Below are positions 1-10,766 of a stretch of 64,000 bases of DNA, piece by piece; the first letter of the stretch is position 1, and each line of letters starts with the position of its first letter. A model generated the notes under the pieces. That model made no database searches. It was not told where the DNA came from and saw only the letters and a list, made by a program, of their open reading frames with translations. The DNA comes from Carya illinoinensis (lineage: Eukaryota; Streptophyta; Magnoliopsida; Fagales; Juglandaceae), in NCBI RefSeq assembly GCF_018687715.1, contig NC_056762.1, positions 33,406,864-33,470,863 of the forward strand, given 5' to 3'. Made by a program: the position numbers and the translations under genes.

Positions 1-545
1 GACTGGTGCCAAGACATCGGAATCAAATTCCAATACTCATCTCTGGGGCATTCGTAGTCCAACAGGAAAGTTGAGGCAACTAACAAGAGATTGATGGGAT
101 TCTCAAGAAGAAACTTAGCAACAACAAAAGGGCTTGGGTAGAGGAACTCCCCGGGGACTCTGATAGGAGAAACTCCCTTCCCTTTCACCTACAAACACCA
201 GGCGATGCTGCTAGATGAGGTGGGGATTCCCACTTACAGGGTACAACACTTCGAGCAAAGCACCAACAATGAGTGACTAGTAGAACAACTCAACTTAGTA
301 GATGAGGTCAGGCTTGAAGCGGAAGTGAGGACGATAGTTAATAAAAGGATGTTGAATTATGTTTCAACAAATGGGTACAATCAAGGGCATTCAAGATAGG
401 CGACATGGTGCTAAAACAAAGAGGGATGACCACCCGAGACGAAGGAAATCTAGGTCCTTGATGTAGTTACTACCAACAATCGCCCAGGCTCTTATCGACT
501 CTGAGACTCCCAAGGAAAGGAGCTACCACCCTAAAAAATCAAGTA
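1..545 (+). pseudogene. Ty3/gypsy (Tat-type) integrase C-terminal fragment
   Basis: Forward translation with several stops gives the end of a plant Ty3/gypsy integrase. The pieces, in order, resemble the family blocks for the integrase core end (EATNKRLM, then NSPGTL and GETPFPFTYKHQA, where intact copies read WVDELPxVLWAYRTTPRTPTGETPF), the LLDEVRLEAEVR-like helix and the GAYKL-type end reading RPGSYRL. This order and wording is typical of the Tat lineage. The element continues left of the window, so only the pol tail is seen. Stops and a degraded active-site region show it is dead. The downstream tandem repeats and antisense ORF fit the same element. Confidence 0.72.
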
Positions 546-659
546 TTTGTTGAAGTTTTATTGTTGAAAAAATTGTAAAATGTGTAAGTTGTATTACCAT
601 AGTCAACAATGTAAAAGCTATTAATGAAATTGTGATTTTTCCAGGAATGAACTTTGTCT

Positions 660-1445
660 AGCTCTGAAGCACTCTCTTCCAAGCCATACCTCATACTCCC
701 TGCTACAGGTATGTAATCTCCATTGCCAGCAACTTACCTTCACTGTGATGTCAATGGGCGAGAGTGTGTCCAGTCCCAAATTGCCCAACTTACCTTCATG
801 TGAGAAATTAATTGGCAACTCAGCCTGGGGCGGCTTGACACCCCTCATGGAGGAGAGCGGGTCTAGCCTCTTGGCTACCTGATAACTTATTCTAACCCCC
901 ATCACGGTGAAGAGCAAAGCTAGCTCCTTAGCTATCCGACAACTTACCTCTCCGCAGGATCCAAAGGGGTGGGTTATGCCTTAAGGTTTCTTTATCCCTC
1001 CTATGGTGGAGCGCAGGTCCAGTCTCAAATTGCCCAACTTACCTCCTCGTGAGAGTCAACAGGCGGGTCTAGCCCCCTGTCGGCTCGACCTCTCTCTCGG
1101 AGAAGAGTAGGTCCAGCCTCTGGGCTTCCTGACAACTTACCTTGACCTCCGTTATGGAGAAGTGTAGGATTAGCGCTAGCCTACTCAAGGCTTACCTTCT
1201 CTGTGATGTCAACAAGCAAGAGCAGGTCTAGTCTCAAACTGCCCCGCTTACCACCCCATGAGGAATTAAAGGTAGAGTCCAAATTGGGGTGACTTGACCC
1301 CCCCTCTCTCATAGAGGAGAGTAGGTCTAGCCTCTCAGGTGCCAAAAGACTTACCCTGACCCCCGTCACAGTGAAGATCGGACCAACTCCTCAGCTGTTG
1401 GACAACTTACCTCCCTCGAGGACCAAAGAGGCGAGCTTAGCCTAA
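660..1445. repeat. Degenerate tandem repeats after gypsy pol
   Basis: Imperfect repeats share phrases such as TGCCCAACTTACC, GACAACTTACC, AGGTCTAGCCTC and TGTGATGTCAA. Blocks at about 720-960, 1020-1150 and 1185-1440 can be aligned by eye, giving a unit of roughly 250-300 bp with internal sub-repeats. Tandem repeats between pol and the 3' LTR are known in Tat-lineage elements such as Retand, which fits the position. Short open frames here (for example 621-917 and 1181-1369, minus) follow the repeats and are not considered genes. Confidence 0.6.
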
Positions 1446-1992
1446 GGCATCCCAACTTCTCCCTCGACTTTAACTCTTGGGGTGGCACCTCCTCCAACAA
1501 AGGAATGGAAACTAAACTAGCATCTCGAACCTCTGCCACGCCTCATTAATCAACCTAGCTTTGCAAATTCCACAATTGGAATTAAGTGTTATCTACACTA
1601 ACTATTTCATGTTGCAAGCAATTTCCATTAACTAAGGGATGTGGGCAAGCCTTTTTGGCTGCCCAAACATACCTGAGGCTAAGCATAGGCCCTGTGTCAT
1701 CCAAATCTAGGCCACCTTGCTAGACCCAATCCGGCTCACCTCATGGATGAAAGTTTGGCTAGCCCACGCTAACCAGGTTCACTCAGCTCCCCTTGCCCAT
1801 TACGCACCCTATATGTATATAACAAAAAGAGGGAAAAGAGAGGATAGAAAGTAGAAGAAAAACTCAAAATGTTTGTACAGTTGAAGGATGGAAAAACATA
1901 AAAATACAAAAGAAAAGGAAAATGATTGAAAGTTAGCTAGCAAGGTCGTATGAAAGAACGCTTGGGATCATATCCTTGCCAATTGAGGCACC
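1446..1992. other. Non-coding spacer of the gypsy element
   Basis: No open frame or recognised motif. It has the same base composition as the flanking decayed gypsy element and is probably the interval between its tandem repeats and antisense ORF. A purine-rich stretch lies near 1825-1930. Confidence 0.4.
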
Positions 1993-2760
1993 TCACTTCA
2001 ATGTTGCCGATTCCGGGGGAAGGTCCTTCAGTTCCAGGGACCTTAAGTCACTTTGAGGGTTCATAAACACATGGTATTCCATTCTCTCCAAACCCTCCAG
2101 GTAGTCGTAAGACAAAGCATATTTGTGATCCAAGTAGGCATGTGATAGTTCCTTGTGTGGCTGAGGTATGGTGGCCTGAATATTATGCAAATGGTACCGC
2201 AAGTCCCTAATGGTTGCCTCACGAGCAACTAATGAGCATTCTGCTTAATCCAATCTGGTATCCAGCTCATTAGCTCGCTTCCTCTCACTGGCTTCCCCTG
2301 TTGCATTTTCGGCCTCCTGATCCCTTAGCTTCTAGGCTTTAACCTTGAGGGATTTAGACTTGTTTTGTAGCAACTGGGGAAGCTCCTTGTATCTCCCCTT
2401 GAGCCACTTGTATGACCAAGCATTTGAGTCATGTTGCTTGATCAACCTAGCATTCTCACCCCGAAGACGGTTGAGCTCCTTGGATCGACAATCGAACAAA
2501 CCCTATAGATTGTCCCGTGCTTCTTTGTTAAGCTCGACTTAGAGGCGTTGAGAACTGGCTTCATCTCATGACCTCACTAGATCAAACTTGAGCTGTGCCT
2601 TTCGATGATGGAGTTGGATTATTCTCTTCAACTCTACTGGCAATTGAATGTCGCCTTGACAAGGGCTTTTTCCAACACTTTCTTTCTCTCATTCCCTAGC
2701 TTGGGATGATGCAAAGTCAATAGTGCCAAGGATCGGAGTGCTCGGTTCTCACTTTCTAAG
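1993..2760 (-). pseudogene. Antisense coiled-coil ORF (aORF) remnant of Tat element
   Basis: Read on the minus strand from about 2760 to 1993, with a few stops and at least one frame change, the sequence gives a charged, Leu/Lys/Glu-rich protein. Pieces include GNERKKVLEKALVKA, RSKELNRLRGENARLIKQ and AREATIRDLRYHLHN. The open C-terminal 69 residues lie at 2202-1993. The pattern is a long coiled coil. Some Tat-lineage gypsy elements (Grande, RIRE2 and relatives) carry an antisense ORF between pol and the 3' LTR, and location and strand match that. The function of such ORFs is not known. A coiled-coil gag-like protein from another element cannot be excluded. Confidence 0.5.
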
Positions 2761-3990
2761 GCCTCTTGGCCTCCCACAATAATAATGGCGGGGCTATATG
2801 CCACTATTATACCTATGGAGGAGCCGTATGCTACTATTATACCAATGGCAATATCAGAAATATCATTGGAACCAGATCGTATTCAGATACAAAAACAGAA
2901 ACTCATGCCAAGTGTTCAGCTAACACATCATATCAGAACAGAATACTAAGTAGCTTTATATCATTTTACATATTCAACAGAAAAAAATCAAAATGTCTTC
3001 ATCTTAACCACAACAAAACTTAAAGAACCCCATTTTCACTCTTTTTACAAAGTTTAGAAAAAATATGAAAAAATAACCTCATGTCTACACCAATCATGAC
3101 AAAAATACTCTCTCTTTCATACAGAGTTCATGATAATGCCAATCAAATAATTGAGGTTGTTTTTCAGATTTCTTTTAAAAAACAAACATGCATATTTTAA
3201 AAGTCAACCTCGTTTCATATTCTTTTTATGCAAAGTTTAGTAAAGAAACCCCGCTTACCTCAATTTTTGCAGCGTGCTAACTTAGTCTTGAGTTCGACCT
3301 CTAAGTATTTCACCACCTAAATCAGAAAATATTCATTGAGTTTTTAATAATTGAAACTCATCACAACTAACTCTATCAATTATTACCATACATGAATATG
3401 TCAACTAAAAGTTGTAATGTAACTTAACTTCCACAACCATACTTATGACAAGTGAATATGCATACTTCTTAGTCAATCCACTTACTCCCAACGTCAAATA
3501 CCCAAGGACAAGCATATTAACAAATCAAACAACCCAATAGCCACTTATCCACTCCCAACAGCAACTTATAAATACTTCATAACCCATGTTAAACTCAACC
3601 TATTAGCATGTATAAACTCCTAACCTAGCCTACATAACTCTATATTTCTACAACCCAAATGGTCTCGTTATGACCCCAACGGTAATCAACTCCACCCCAA
3701 TTAGCAACAAACAACCATAACCTTCACATTTCAATTCAACTAGTCAAATAGTAATCCAAAATAGGTAATCCAAATAGTAATACTCAAGCCCAAGGATTTT
3801 GCACAACTATTGATTTGGAAAAGACCAGAGATTAGGTAAAATAACATAATTATAATAATTGTAGAAAAAAAATGAACATAGCAGGGAAGAGAAGGATTTG
3901 GACTAACCAATGATGGAGAAGATTTACAGCAAAGTTTTGGCACTGCCTAGTAGACACCAGACAAGAAATTTCTAAAATTTGAAGGAGTTC

Positions 3991-3992
<2 letters not shown>
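2761..3992. other. AT-rich interval, no gene seen
   Basis: A short repeat of GCCACTATTATACC / GCTACTATTATACC lies at about 2795-2850, followed by AT-rich DNA with no recognisable coding signal. The 3' LTR of the gypsy element may start here, but I could not define its ends. Confidence 0.3.

Positions 3993-4058
<66 letters not shown>
3993..4058. repeat. (GA)n microsatellite
   Basis: About 33 uninterrupted AG dinucleotides. Confidence 0.97.
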
Positions 4059-4063
<5 letters not shown>

Positions 4064-4320
4064 TAATAGTCTATTGAAATAAAACTTGAGAGTGATATGG
4101 AAACCTGGTAACTGTTGGGACGTGGGGGTATATGAAACTCATAGGGTGAGAAAAATGGGAGGAAAATGAATATGACGAGGAGAGATAATCGGCGAAGAAA
4201 ACTAAATAGAAAAAAAAGGAAAAGACTTACCTTAAATGATGTCGTATGGGGACCCAGGGCTGATTTCGTCGTGGGCCCTGTTCTGGGGTTGTGCTTGGCC
4301 CTGGGTCGGATATTGCACTA

Positions 4321-4927
4321 GGGATAGTTGCTTCTTTTTTATTTTAGAAAATATATAAGAAACAATCATAAAAAATATTGAATGGTTATTGTTTATATTT
4401 TGCACCTGTAAACCTTATTCTATATATTTTACCCTTCGTTCCATCAGATAAGAAAGTGCATGAATTTTGCTGGAACAGTCATGTACAACATTCTGATGTC
4501 CAAATTGGATGACATATACAAGTTCTACAAGTAGGCAAATGTATTTTTTCTTAATTTTAAGCAGATCTCTCTTTTTCCTTCTATGTGTGTGTGGTATTCG
4601 GTTAAAGCTGTATCTAGGAGGACCTTAGTTTGGATATGTACAGGTTCTACAAGCACGAACAGATACCATTTCTCACTTTTAGTAGAGCTCTTTCCCAAAC
4701 ACACACACTCTGTGAGTGTGTGTGTGTGTTACTTATTCAATTTGAAGTTGTATTTAGGAGGAAACTCTAATTAGTTGAATTTGGACACTAGTGATGATTT
4801 TTTTTTTTCAAAATATGTATTACTTTGCAAGGCAATTGCTTCTTTTGTATTTCAAACAATTTTTATGAAACAATTATAAAAATGATTGAATGCTTATTAT
4901 ATATATATAATATTATATTGGCCATAT
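4321..4927. repeat. Nested direct duplications with a CA/TG hairpin
   Basis: Two duplications are visible by eye. A segment of about 75 bp at 4321-4398 (TTGCTTCTTTTTTATTTTAG, AACAATCATAAAA) recurs at 4833-4905. Inside them, about 4509-4634 (ACAAGTTCTACAAG, GTATCTAGGAGGA) recurs diverged at about 4635-4786. The second copy carries ACACACACTC-TGT-GAGTGTGTGT at about 4700-4722, a perfect 10-bp hairpin stem. No coding role is seen. The interval 4059-4320 before it has no recognised feature. Confidence 0.55.
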
Positions 4928-5273
4928 TGTGAAGCCCAACTCCTAAAAACTCAAACCCAGTTTTTTTATCTTTTGTTATTATGAGCTTGGCCTGTGTAGA
5001 AGCCCAACCCAAGACCTAGCCCTTTACCTTGTACGGCATCATTTTGGGCTTAAAGGGTTAGAACCAAAGCTTTTTTATTCTACTTGTGTTGAGCTCTTCC
5101 CCTATGGTTCTCTCCCTCTACTACTCTTGTGAGTCCCACAAGCCACCCATGCTCACCATGAGCTCATTGCCACATGTCAAAGCTGGGCCACCTCTACAAG
5201 TTCCTTGCTGCTGCCACCCCTCAGTTTCATCACTAGCACAGGTAAGCCCCCTCTCCTCTCATCTCTTGAGCTC

Positions 5274-5276
<3 letters not shown>

Positions 5277-5365
<89 letters not shown>
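5277..5365. repeat. (CT)n microsatellite
   Basis: More than 40 CT dinucleotides inside the probable solo LTR. It is responsible for a spurious Ser-Leu-rich open frame. A shorter CT run lies at about 5491-5508. Confidence 0.97.
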
Positions 5366-5367
<2 letters not shown>

Positions 5368-6282
5368 CTCCATTAGATCCCTCTCAATCTTGTTTTCTCA
5401 CTTAGGGTTTTGTCGTCGCCATCGATTCTCTTTGTCGCACATTCTTAAAAACAGCCCCGCCTAGTCCAACCTCCACTCACGGCCTAAGTCCCTCTCTCTC
5501 TCTCTCTCCACTATGCATGACTAGAGCAGCCTAGCTCAACCACCATGAAGCTCAGCCGTTGATTCCCTTCCGCTGTGAGATACTAAAGCATCACACAGTA
5601 TACTTCACTGCCACCATATCCTCTGTTTTAAATACCACATTGAACCACCACTTGAGAACCACTATGAACACATGTACACACTACCTCTCTCTGCTCGAGA
5701 CACCCATGCAAAGCATTTAAGGACCACCACCTCATTGATGATGGTGACGCTTACAACCAACCGTTGAGTTTGGGACACTTCCATCATCCAAAAGCTTGCC
5801 TATGCACTGTAAGTGTTTCTCGAATTATCTCTTAAAATAAATGCAGTTGGAAAAATTATTTAACTTTTTTTTGGGAAGTCTGGTTGTATAATGTGAATGG
5901 ATTATTTATGTGGAGTGTTGAGTTTGATCTGTAGCAATGGTTGTGAATTTGTGAAGTGGTCGAGAGCCTTGTGGAGAATTGGGAATAAATTGCAATTGGA
6001 TATGCTTTTGTGGCTAAGGGTTGTGGAGCGTTGGAAATGAAAATTGCAGTTGTTATGATGTTGAAATTGAATTGTTGTGAAATTTTGTATTTTTTTAATT
6101 CATAATTAATGTTGTTGTGATGTCATCCACTAATTAACTATTCCACATTCTCTGCAATATATGTGTTATCTGTCATTAATATTTATGTATAGCACTTTGA
6201 TTTTTGTGTATACTGAAATACGTAAAATTGTTTATTATTGGTTTCAAAGGATTATTTTGTAGGTGCGTGTGTATCACAAGTC

Positions 6283-6918
6283 GAGATGAAAAATTATCTT
6301 AGTGCAACTCCTTTGGTCACTCAGGAGTGCGTAAAGCTAAGGGATGTCCCTTGGATTGTCTTTAGGCGACAACATGCTCGAGGGAGATGGTAACGCTCTT
6401 GATTTGCCTCTTTACTGGTAGAAACTAGAGGACGCTTGCTTACGTAGATGTTGGGCACGGAGCTAGGCATCGCTTTTTACAAAGTCACATGCACGATTGT
6501 TACCTGTCATGTGGTGAAGGGATCCAAACTATACAGATGGCCCATAAGGGACACCATGGTGCATATATTAATAAAATGATTGTATAGATGTTTTGTTGAT
6601 AATGACTCTAAACCGAGATGAGATATTATCCTGGTGGAGCTCCTCTGGTTACTCAGGAGCATGTAAAATTGACTTATATCTCCTGCATTGTTATTGGGTG
6701 ACAACAAGCTAGGGTGAGACTATAATGCTCTCGTGTTGACTCTATTGCCTCTCCACTGGCGAAGGCTAGAGGGTGCCTGGTCGCGTATATGCCAATGGTG
6801 GAGCAAGGCATCCCTCATTATGAAGTTACATGTATAGTCATTACCAATGATGTGATGAAGAGAGCTAGAGTGTGCAGATGGTCCATAAGGGAGACCATGG
6901 TGCATACCTTAATCAAAT
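6283..6918. repeat. Diverged direct repeat of about 335 bp inside solo LTR
   Basis: Copy 1 is about 6283-6572 and copy 2 about 6618-6918. Shared landmarks are GTCACTCAGGAG / GTTACTCAGGAG, GGCGACAACATGCTCGAGGG / GGTGACAACAAGCTAGGGTG, and CCATAAGGGACACCATGGTGCATA / CCATAAGGGAGACCATGGTGCATA (split here by eye). Such internal repeats are common in long plant LTRs. No protein is encoded; minus-strand frames of about 61-66 codons mirror the duplication. Confidence 0.8.
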
Positions 6919-7534
6919 GAAGTTTTCAAAATATGAAAAATGCAATTTTCAAGTGCATGGTGTCCTATGTGAGAAATGAGTATATACTTGAGTTTGATAA
7001 ATTGCAAATGTCATAATTCTTTGTAATTTCTTATTTGCATAATTTTATATTTTTTCACCTGCATGTATTTTGAATGTTAGACTTGGTTTCACTTATCGAG
7101 ATTTTGCAAAATCTCACTATGGTGTCCCCCTACCTCCGATTCCGCTCCACAAAATCATAGACTTTGATGTAGAGGACGGTCAAGAGCATGAGAGGTATGA
7201 CTTCATATGAGGAGTGAAGATTTGGGGTCCTTTTCCACTTTTGTTGTGTTGTTATTTGGGTTAATTTAATTGGGGTGACTGTAATATTTATATGCCGGAG
7301 TTTGGAAGACCTATGGCTTATGGGTATTTTTTTTGTAATGTAATTTCAAATTTTGGTATTGTTAGAATTAATTATTTTCTTTTTATTTTTCCATTGCGAA
7401 TTAACTACACACTATTGTATTGCACATATGCACACACTTGATGTCACTATGTGCTGGGGGTGTGTGACCCTTGAGGCCGACATCCCAACGTCACGACTTC
7501 CTTCAAAATACAAGTGAGGGTCGAGGGCGCCACA

Positions 7535-8297
7535 CATACAAACCTTATTCTATATATTTTGGCCTTTGTTCTATATATTGGCCATATAAATCCTGTCCCC
7601 AAAGTGAGTACCAAGGCGAATAATAGTGCTTGACAACCACGAAAGCAAAAGTGCTCATCTCCAGGCTAGCATCACGTAAACAAAAAATTCACACCCTCGG
7701 GGAGAGCCAAATACCTTGATCACACAAGCATTGCGGAGAACAAGAGTATTTTCCCCTAAGCGAACACTAAGGTGAGCAAAAGTGCACACCACCCGAGTGA
7801 TCACCCTGGAGAGCCAAAGTTCTCACAACTTGGGTGAGCATGCCTTTGAACAAAGTGCTCCTAACCAAGTTGAGCATCCATGCTAGTAAAAATGCTTGCA
7901 ACTTTAGATAGCACCTTGAACAGCAAAAGTGAACACCATAGAGAGCAAGACTGTTTGCCTCTTATGTGTACACCACAAAGGGCAAGAGTACTTACCACCC
8001 AAAACACAAAATATCACAGACCCGTTTTCACAAAGAATAATCACATATTATTACTAACGTAATTATATCAACCTCATCCAATGAAAATGTCAAAACCAAT
8101 TTAATTAGATTATTGTTTATCAGGGAAAGATTGTGAGAGCCATGGCTCCAACTAGCTTTTGCCTAAAAGAAAAATTGGATTTAAACCTTCTTTGGGCAAG
8201 AAAAGATGTTGGTAGGAAAAGAGTTGGAGGCAAGCAGAAAAAGGATGACATGGAAAGTTAGATGGCCAGAAGCCAAGCAAAGTGAATGGGTAAACAA
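7535..8297. other. Intergenic, loosely repetitive, no gene seen
   Basis: Irregular phrases AGAGCAAAAGTGCTCA, GTGAGCA and AAAGTGCTC recur from about 7620 to 8000, suggesting an old short tandem array. The right side is the flank of the copia element that starts at 8298. No coding signal is recognised. Confidence 0.4.
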
Positions 8298-8562
8298 TGG
8301 ATTAGGGTGGGCAAGGAACTCTGTGAATCAGAAGACTCTAGAGCTAACCCCCAATCAATTCCACAAATTATGCAATAAATCTAGGAGTGATAGTTTGAAT
8401 TAAGTAGTAGCTTTGAACTCTGTATATAGTTGTTATAATCTTTAAATTTGTATTTCAAATTATTTCTCTTATCTAGGTATTCAAATATGTAAATATTTAT
8501 ATAAATACTTGGATATATGCTAAATTGGTATCACTTGAACCAGCCATCTCAATACTTCTATC
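8298..8562 (+). repeat. 5' LTR of copia 1
   Basis: Aligns along its length with 14544-14805: ATGCAATAAATCTAGGA, GTAGCTTTGAAC, GTATATAGTTGTTATAATCT (20 bases) and CCATCTCAAT are shared. The first 40 bp are diverged, so the left border is approximate. It is followed at once by the primer-binding site. Confidence 0.8.
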
Positions 8563-8563
8563 T

Positions 8564-8576
8564 TGGTATCAGAGCT
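8564..8576 (+). promoter_or_regulatory. Primer-binding site of copia 1
   Basis: TGGTATCAGAGCT directly follows the 5' LTR. It is the usual complement of the 3' end of plant initiator tRNA-Met, used by copia elements to prime minus-strand synthesis. Confidence 0.88.
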
Positions 8577-8604
8577 AATTTGGCTCACTCCACCCAATCC
8601 TATA

Positions 8605-9540
8605 TGGCCTCTTCAAGTGCATCCTCCACTACCTTTGTTATCCCCAATATCATTCCTTTGGTCTCTGTCAAACTCAATGGCACAAACTACCTCAACTGGA
8701 CAACTCTATTTATACCATTACTGTGTAGCCATGACCTCTTGAACATTGTTGATGGCTCAAACTCTTGTCCTCCTTAGTTTATTGTTGATGATAATGGGAG
8801 GACCACATTTGATCTCAATCCTACCTATCAATTATGGCAGAAAAAGATCGATTTATTTTGGCACAATTGAAAGCCACATTATCTGAGAAGGTTTTGTCTA
8901 TGGTTAATGGACTAACCACCTCTCGCCAATATTGAAATGCCTTGGCAAATCGATTTGCTCCACACTCTTGATCTCGAGTCTCACATCTCAAGAGACAACT
9001 TTAGACTTTGAACCAAGTCTCAAACCATTTAATGCTGGTTCCAACTTGCAGCAGTCGGCAAACTAGTAGATTAGGAAGATCTGATTTCCTATGTAGTGGG
9101 AGGTCTAAATTTTGATTATCATCCATTCATCACCTCGTTGAACTTTGCAATTTGTGATACTTCTATAAGCTTCAATGACTTTCAAGCTGAATCGCTTAAG
9201 TATGAGCAACTTATTGAAGCACAAACCAAGCATGTTACAGTAGACAGTAGTACTGCTTTCTTCACCTAGAAGCCAAAGCAACAGTGATACACTATGAAGA
9301 AACTTTTCCAGCAACAAAACTACCCTCAATAGCAAGGCAAGCTCCCCAACAAATCTTCAACACCATCTAATCAGCAAGGCTCAAAGTCCTTTACCAATTA
9401 TCAACTCTTTTGTACAACTTGACAACCTTCTCAAATATGTGGGAAATTAAGTCACCAGGTGCTCGATTGTTATCATCTCATGAACTTTCCTACTAAGGTC
9501 GGCCGCTATCCTCAATTTCAGCTTGCAACACTAGCACCAT
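8605..9540 (+). pseudogene. Copia 1 gag remnant
   Basis: The frame from 8605 contains SVKLNGTNYLNW, the N-terminal signature of the copia gag (Retrotran_gag/UBN2 type), then a stop after residue 86 (frame 8517-8777). Later pieces include LIAEAQ-like and QICGKLSHQVLDCYH-like sequence near 9435-9480, a degraded CCHC zinc knuckle (C-x2-C replaced). Many stops and frame changes. The minus-strand frame at 9105-9335 is a shadow. Confidence 0.7.
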
Positions 9541-10765
9541 AGTCACATGTTTCTTAGGAGGTTGAACAACCATGGTATTTGGGCAGTGGTGCAACCAACC
9601 ATAGCACAGTTGATCTTGACAACTTGACACTATAACAGCAGCCATACTAGGGTGCATACAAGGTGAAAGTTGGTAATAGAGAAGGTCTGCATATCATAGA
9701 TACTGGTTCTTCATTATTTTCCTCCACCAAATCAAAATTTTTTCTTAAAAATATTTTAAGATGTCCCAATGCTTCCTCTAACTTACTGTCAATTCAAAAC
9801 TTCTGTGAAGATAACGAATGTTATTTTATTCTCACTACCTCATCTTTTATTGTCAAAGACTTGCAAACCCAGGAGACACTCCTCGAAGGACTGAGTGAGG
9901 AAGACTTGTACTTTATTTATTTGCAGTACCTTTAGTCTAATAAATCATCGCCAAAATCTGTCTCTACTCCCTCTTTCACTACATCACTAGGAGTTAAAGC
10001 ACTAATCCAAGTTTGGCACTCAAGATCGGGCCATCCCTCTGACTCTGTTCTTCAACAATTAGTCCATAGCTCTGTGCTCTTTATCTAAGGTTCCTCTAGA
10101 TTTAATAAACTTTGTGAATCTTTTCAAGTAGCCAAGAGTCACAAACTTCCATTTATTGAGTCAAATAGTAGTTCTCAATCTCGTTTGGACTTAATCCATT
10201 CAGATTTGTGCACCTCATCAGTATCTTCTTTAAGTGGTTGTAAATTCTACTTGGTTCTCCTATAAAATTAAACAATTATAAATTAATAATGGATGAGAAT
10301 ATACTTCAACCACATTCAGTGAATTGCTTGAAACACATGGTATCCTCCATCACCTAACTTATCCATATACATATAAACAAAATGGGATTTCTGAAAGAAA
10401 ACATAAACATATCACTGAGACTGGTTTATCTCTTCTTGCACAATCTAAACTTCCCTCTAAGTATTGGGTTGATGCTTTCTTAACTACCATTTATCTTATA
10501 AATTGACTACCTACTCCTGTTCTTGATAATGTTTCTCCATATTTCAAGTTATTCAACAAACTACCAGATTATTCTATTCTCAAAACATTTGGTTGCACCT
10601 GTTATCCCTTTCTTTGCCCATATAACACTCATAAACTACACTACCGTAGTAAGAAGTTTTTTTTCCTTGGATATAGTGCTAACCAAAAGGGCTATTGTTG
10701 CTTGGATCCTCATACTGATCCTGTCTATATCTCAAGACGTTTTTGATGAACTGAATTTTGCTACA
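9541..10765 (+). pseudogene. Copia 1 protease and integrase remnant
   Basis: Near 9560-9600 the frame reads WYLGSGATNHSTVD, a protease site with the catalytic Asp of D-S/T-G replaced (LGSGA). The GAG-pre-integrase part follows (open at 9663-9935: LLSIQNFCEDN, FIVKDLQTQETLLEG). Integrase begins near 10190 with IHSDLCTSS, then a deletion removes the core around the second catalytic Asp. The third catalytic Glu region follows (YKQNGISERKHKHI, 10324-10506), then KYWVDAFLTTIYLIN and the FGCTCYPF / KFFFLGYS blocks. The frame is cut at 10766 by the solo LTR. Confidence 0.8.
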
Positions 10766-10766
10766 T

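Larger units (their letters stand above)
4928..7534 (+). mobile_element. Probable solo LTR (Ty3/gypsy-like), 2.6 kb
   Basis: The segment begins TGTGAAGCCCAACTCC and ends GAGGGCGCCACA, so it has TG...CA termini. It is flanked by CATAT (4923-4927) and CATAC (7535-7539), a 4/5 match to a 5-bp target duplication. Joining the flanks restores a local repeat: AAACCTTATTCTATATATTT follows the site and also occurs at about 4411. No pol genes lie inside. The 3' part (TTATCGAGATTTTGCAAAATCTCACT near 7097-7122, in two pieces, and the GTGTGTGACC..GGGCGCCACA end) looks like the long LTRs of plant chromovirus-type gypsy elements. Class assignment is inference; the terminal structure is seen directly. Confidence 0.6.

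Noticed and set aside
5086..5405. Two Ser-Leu-rich plus-strand frames
   Set aside because: Products of the (CT)n microsatellite.
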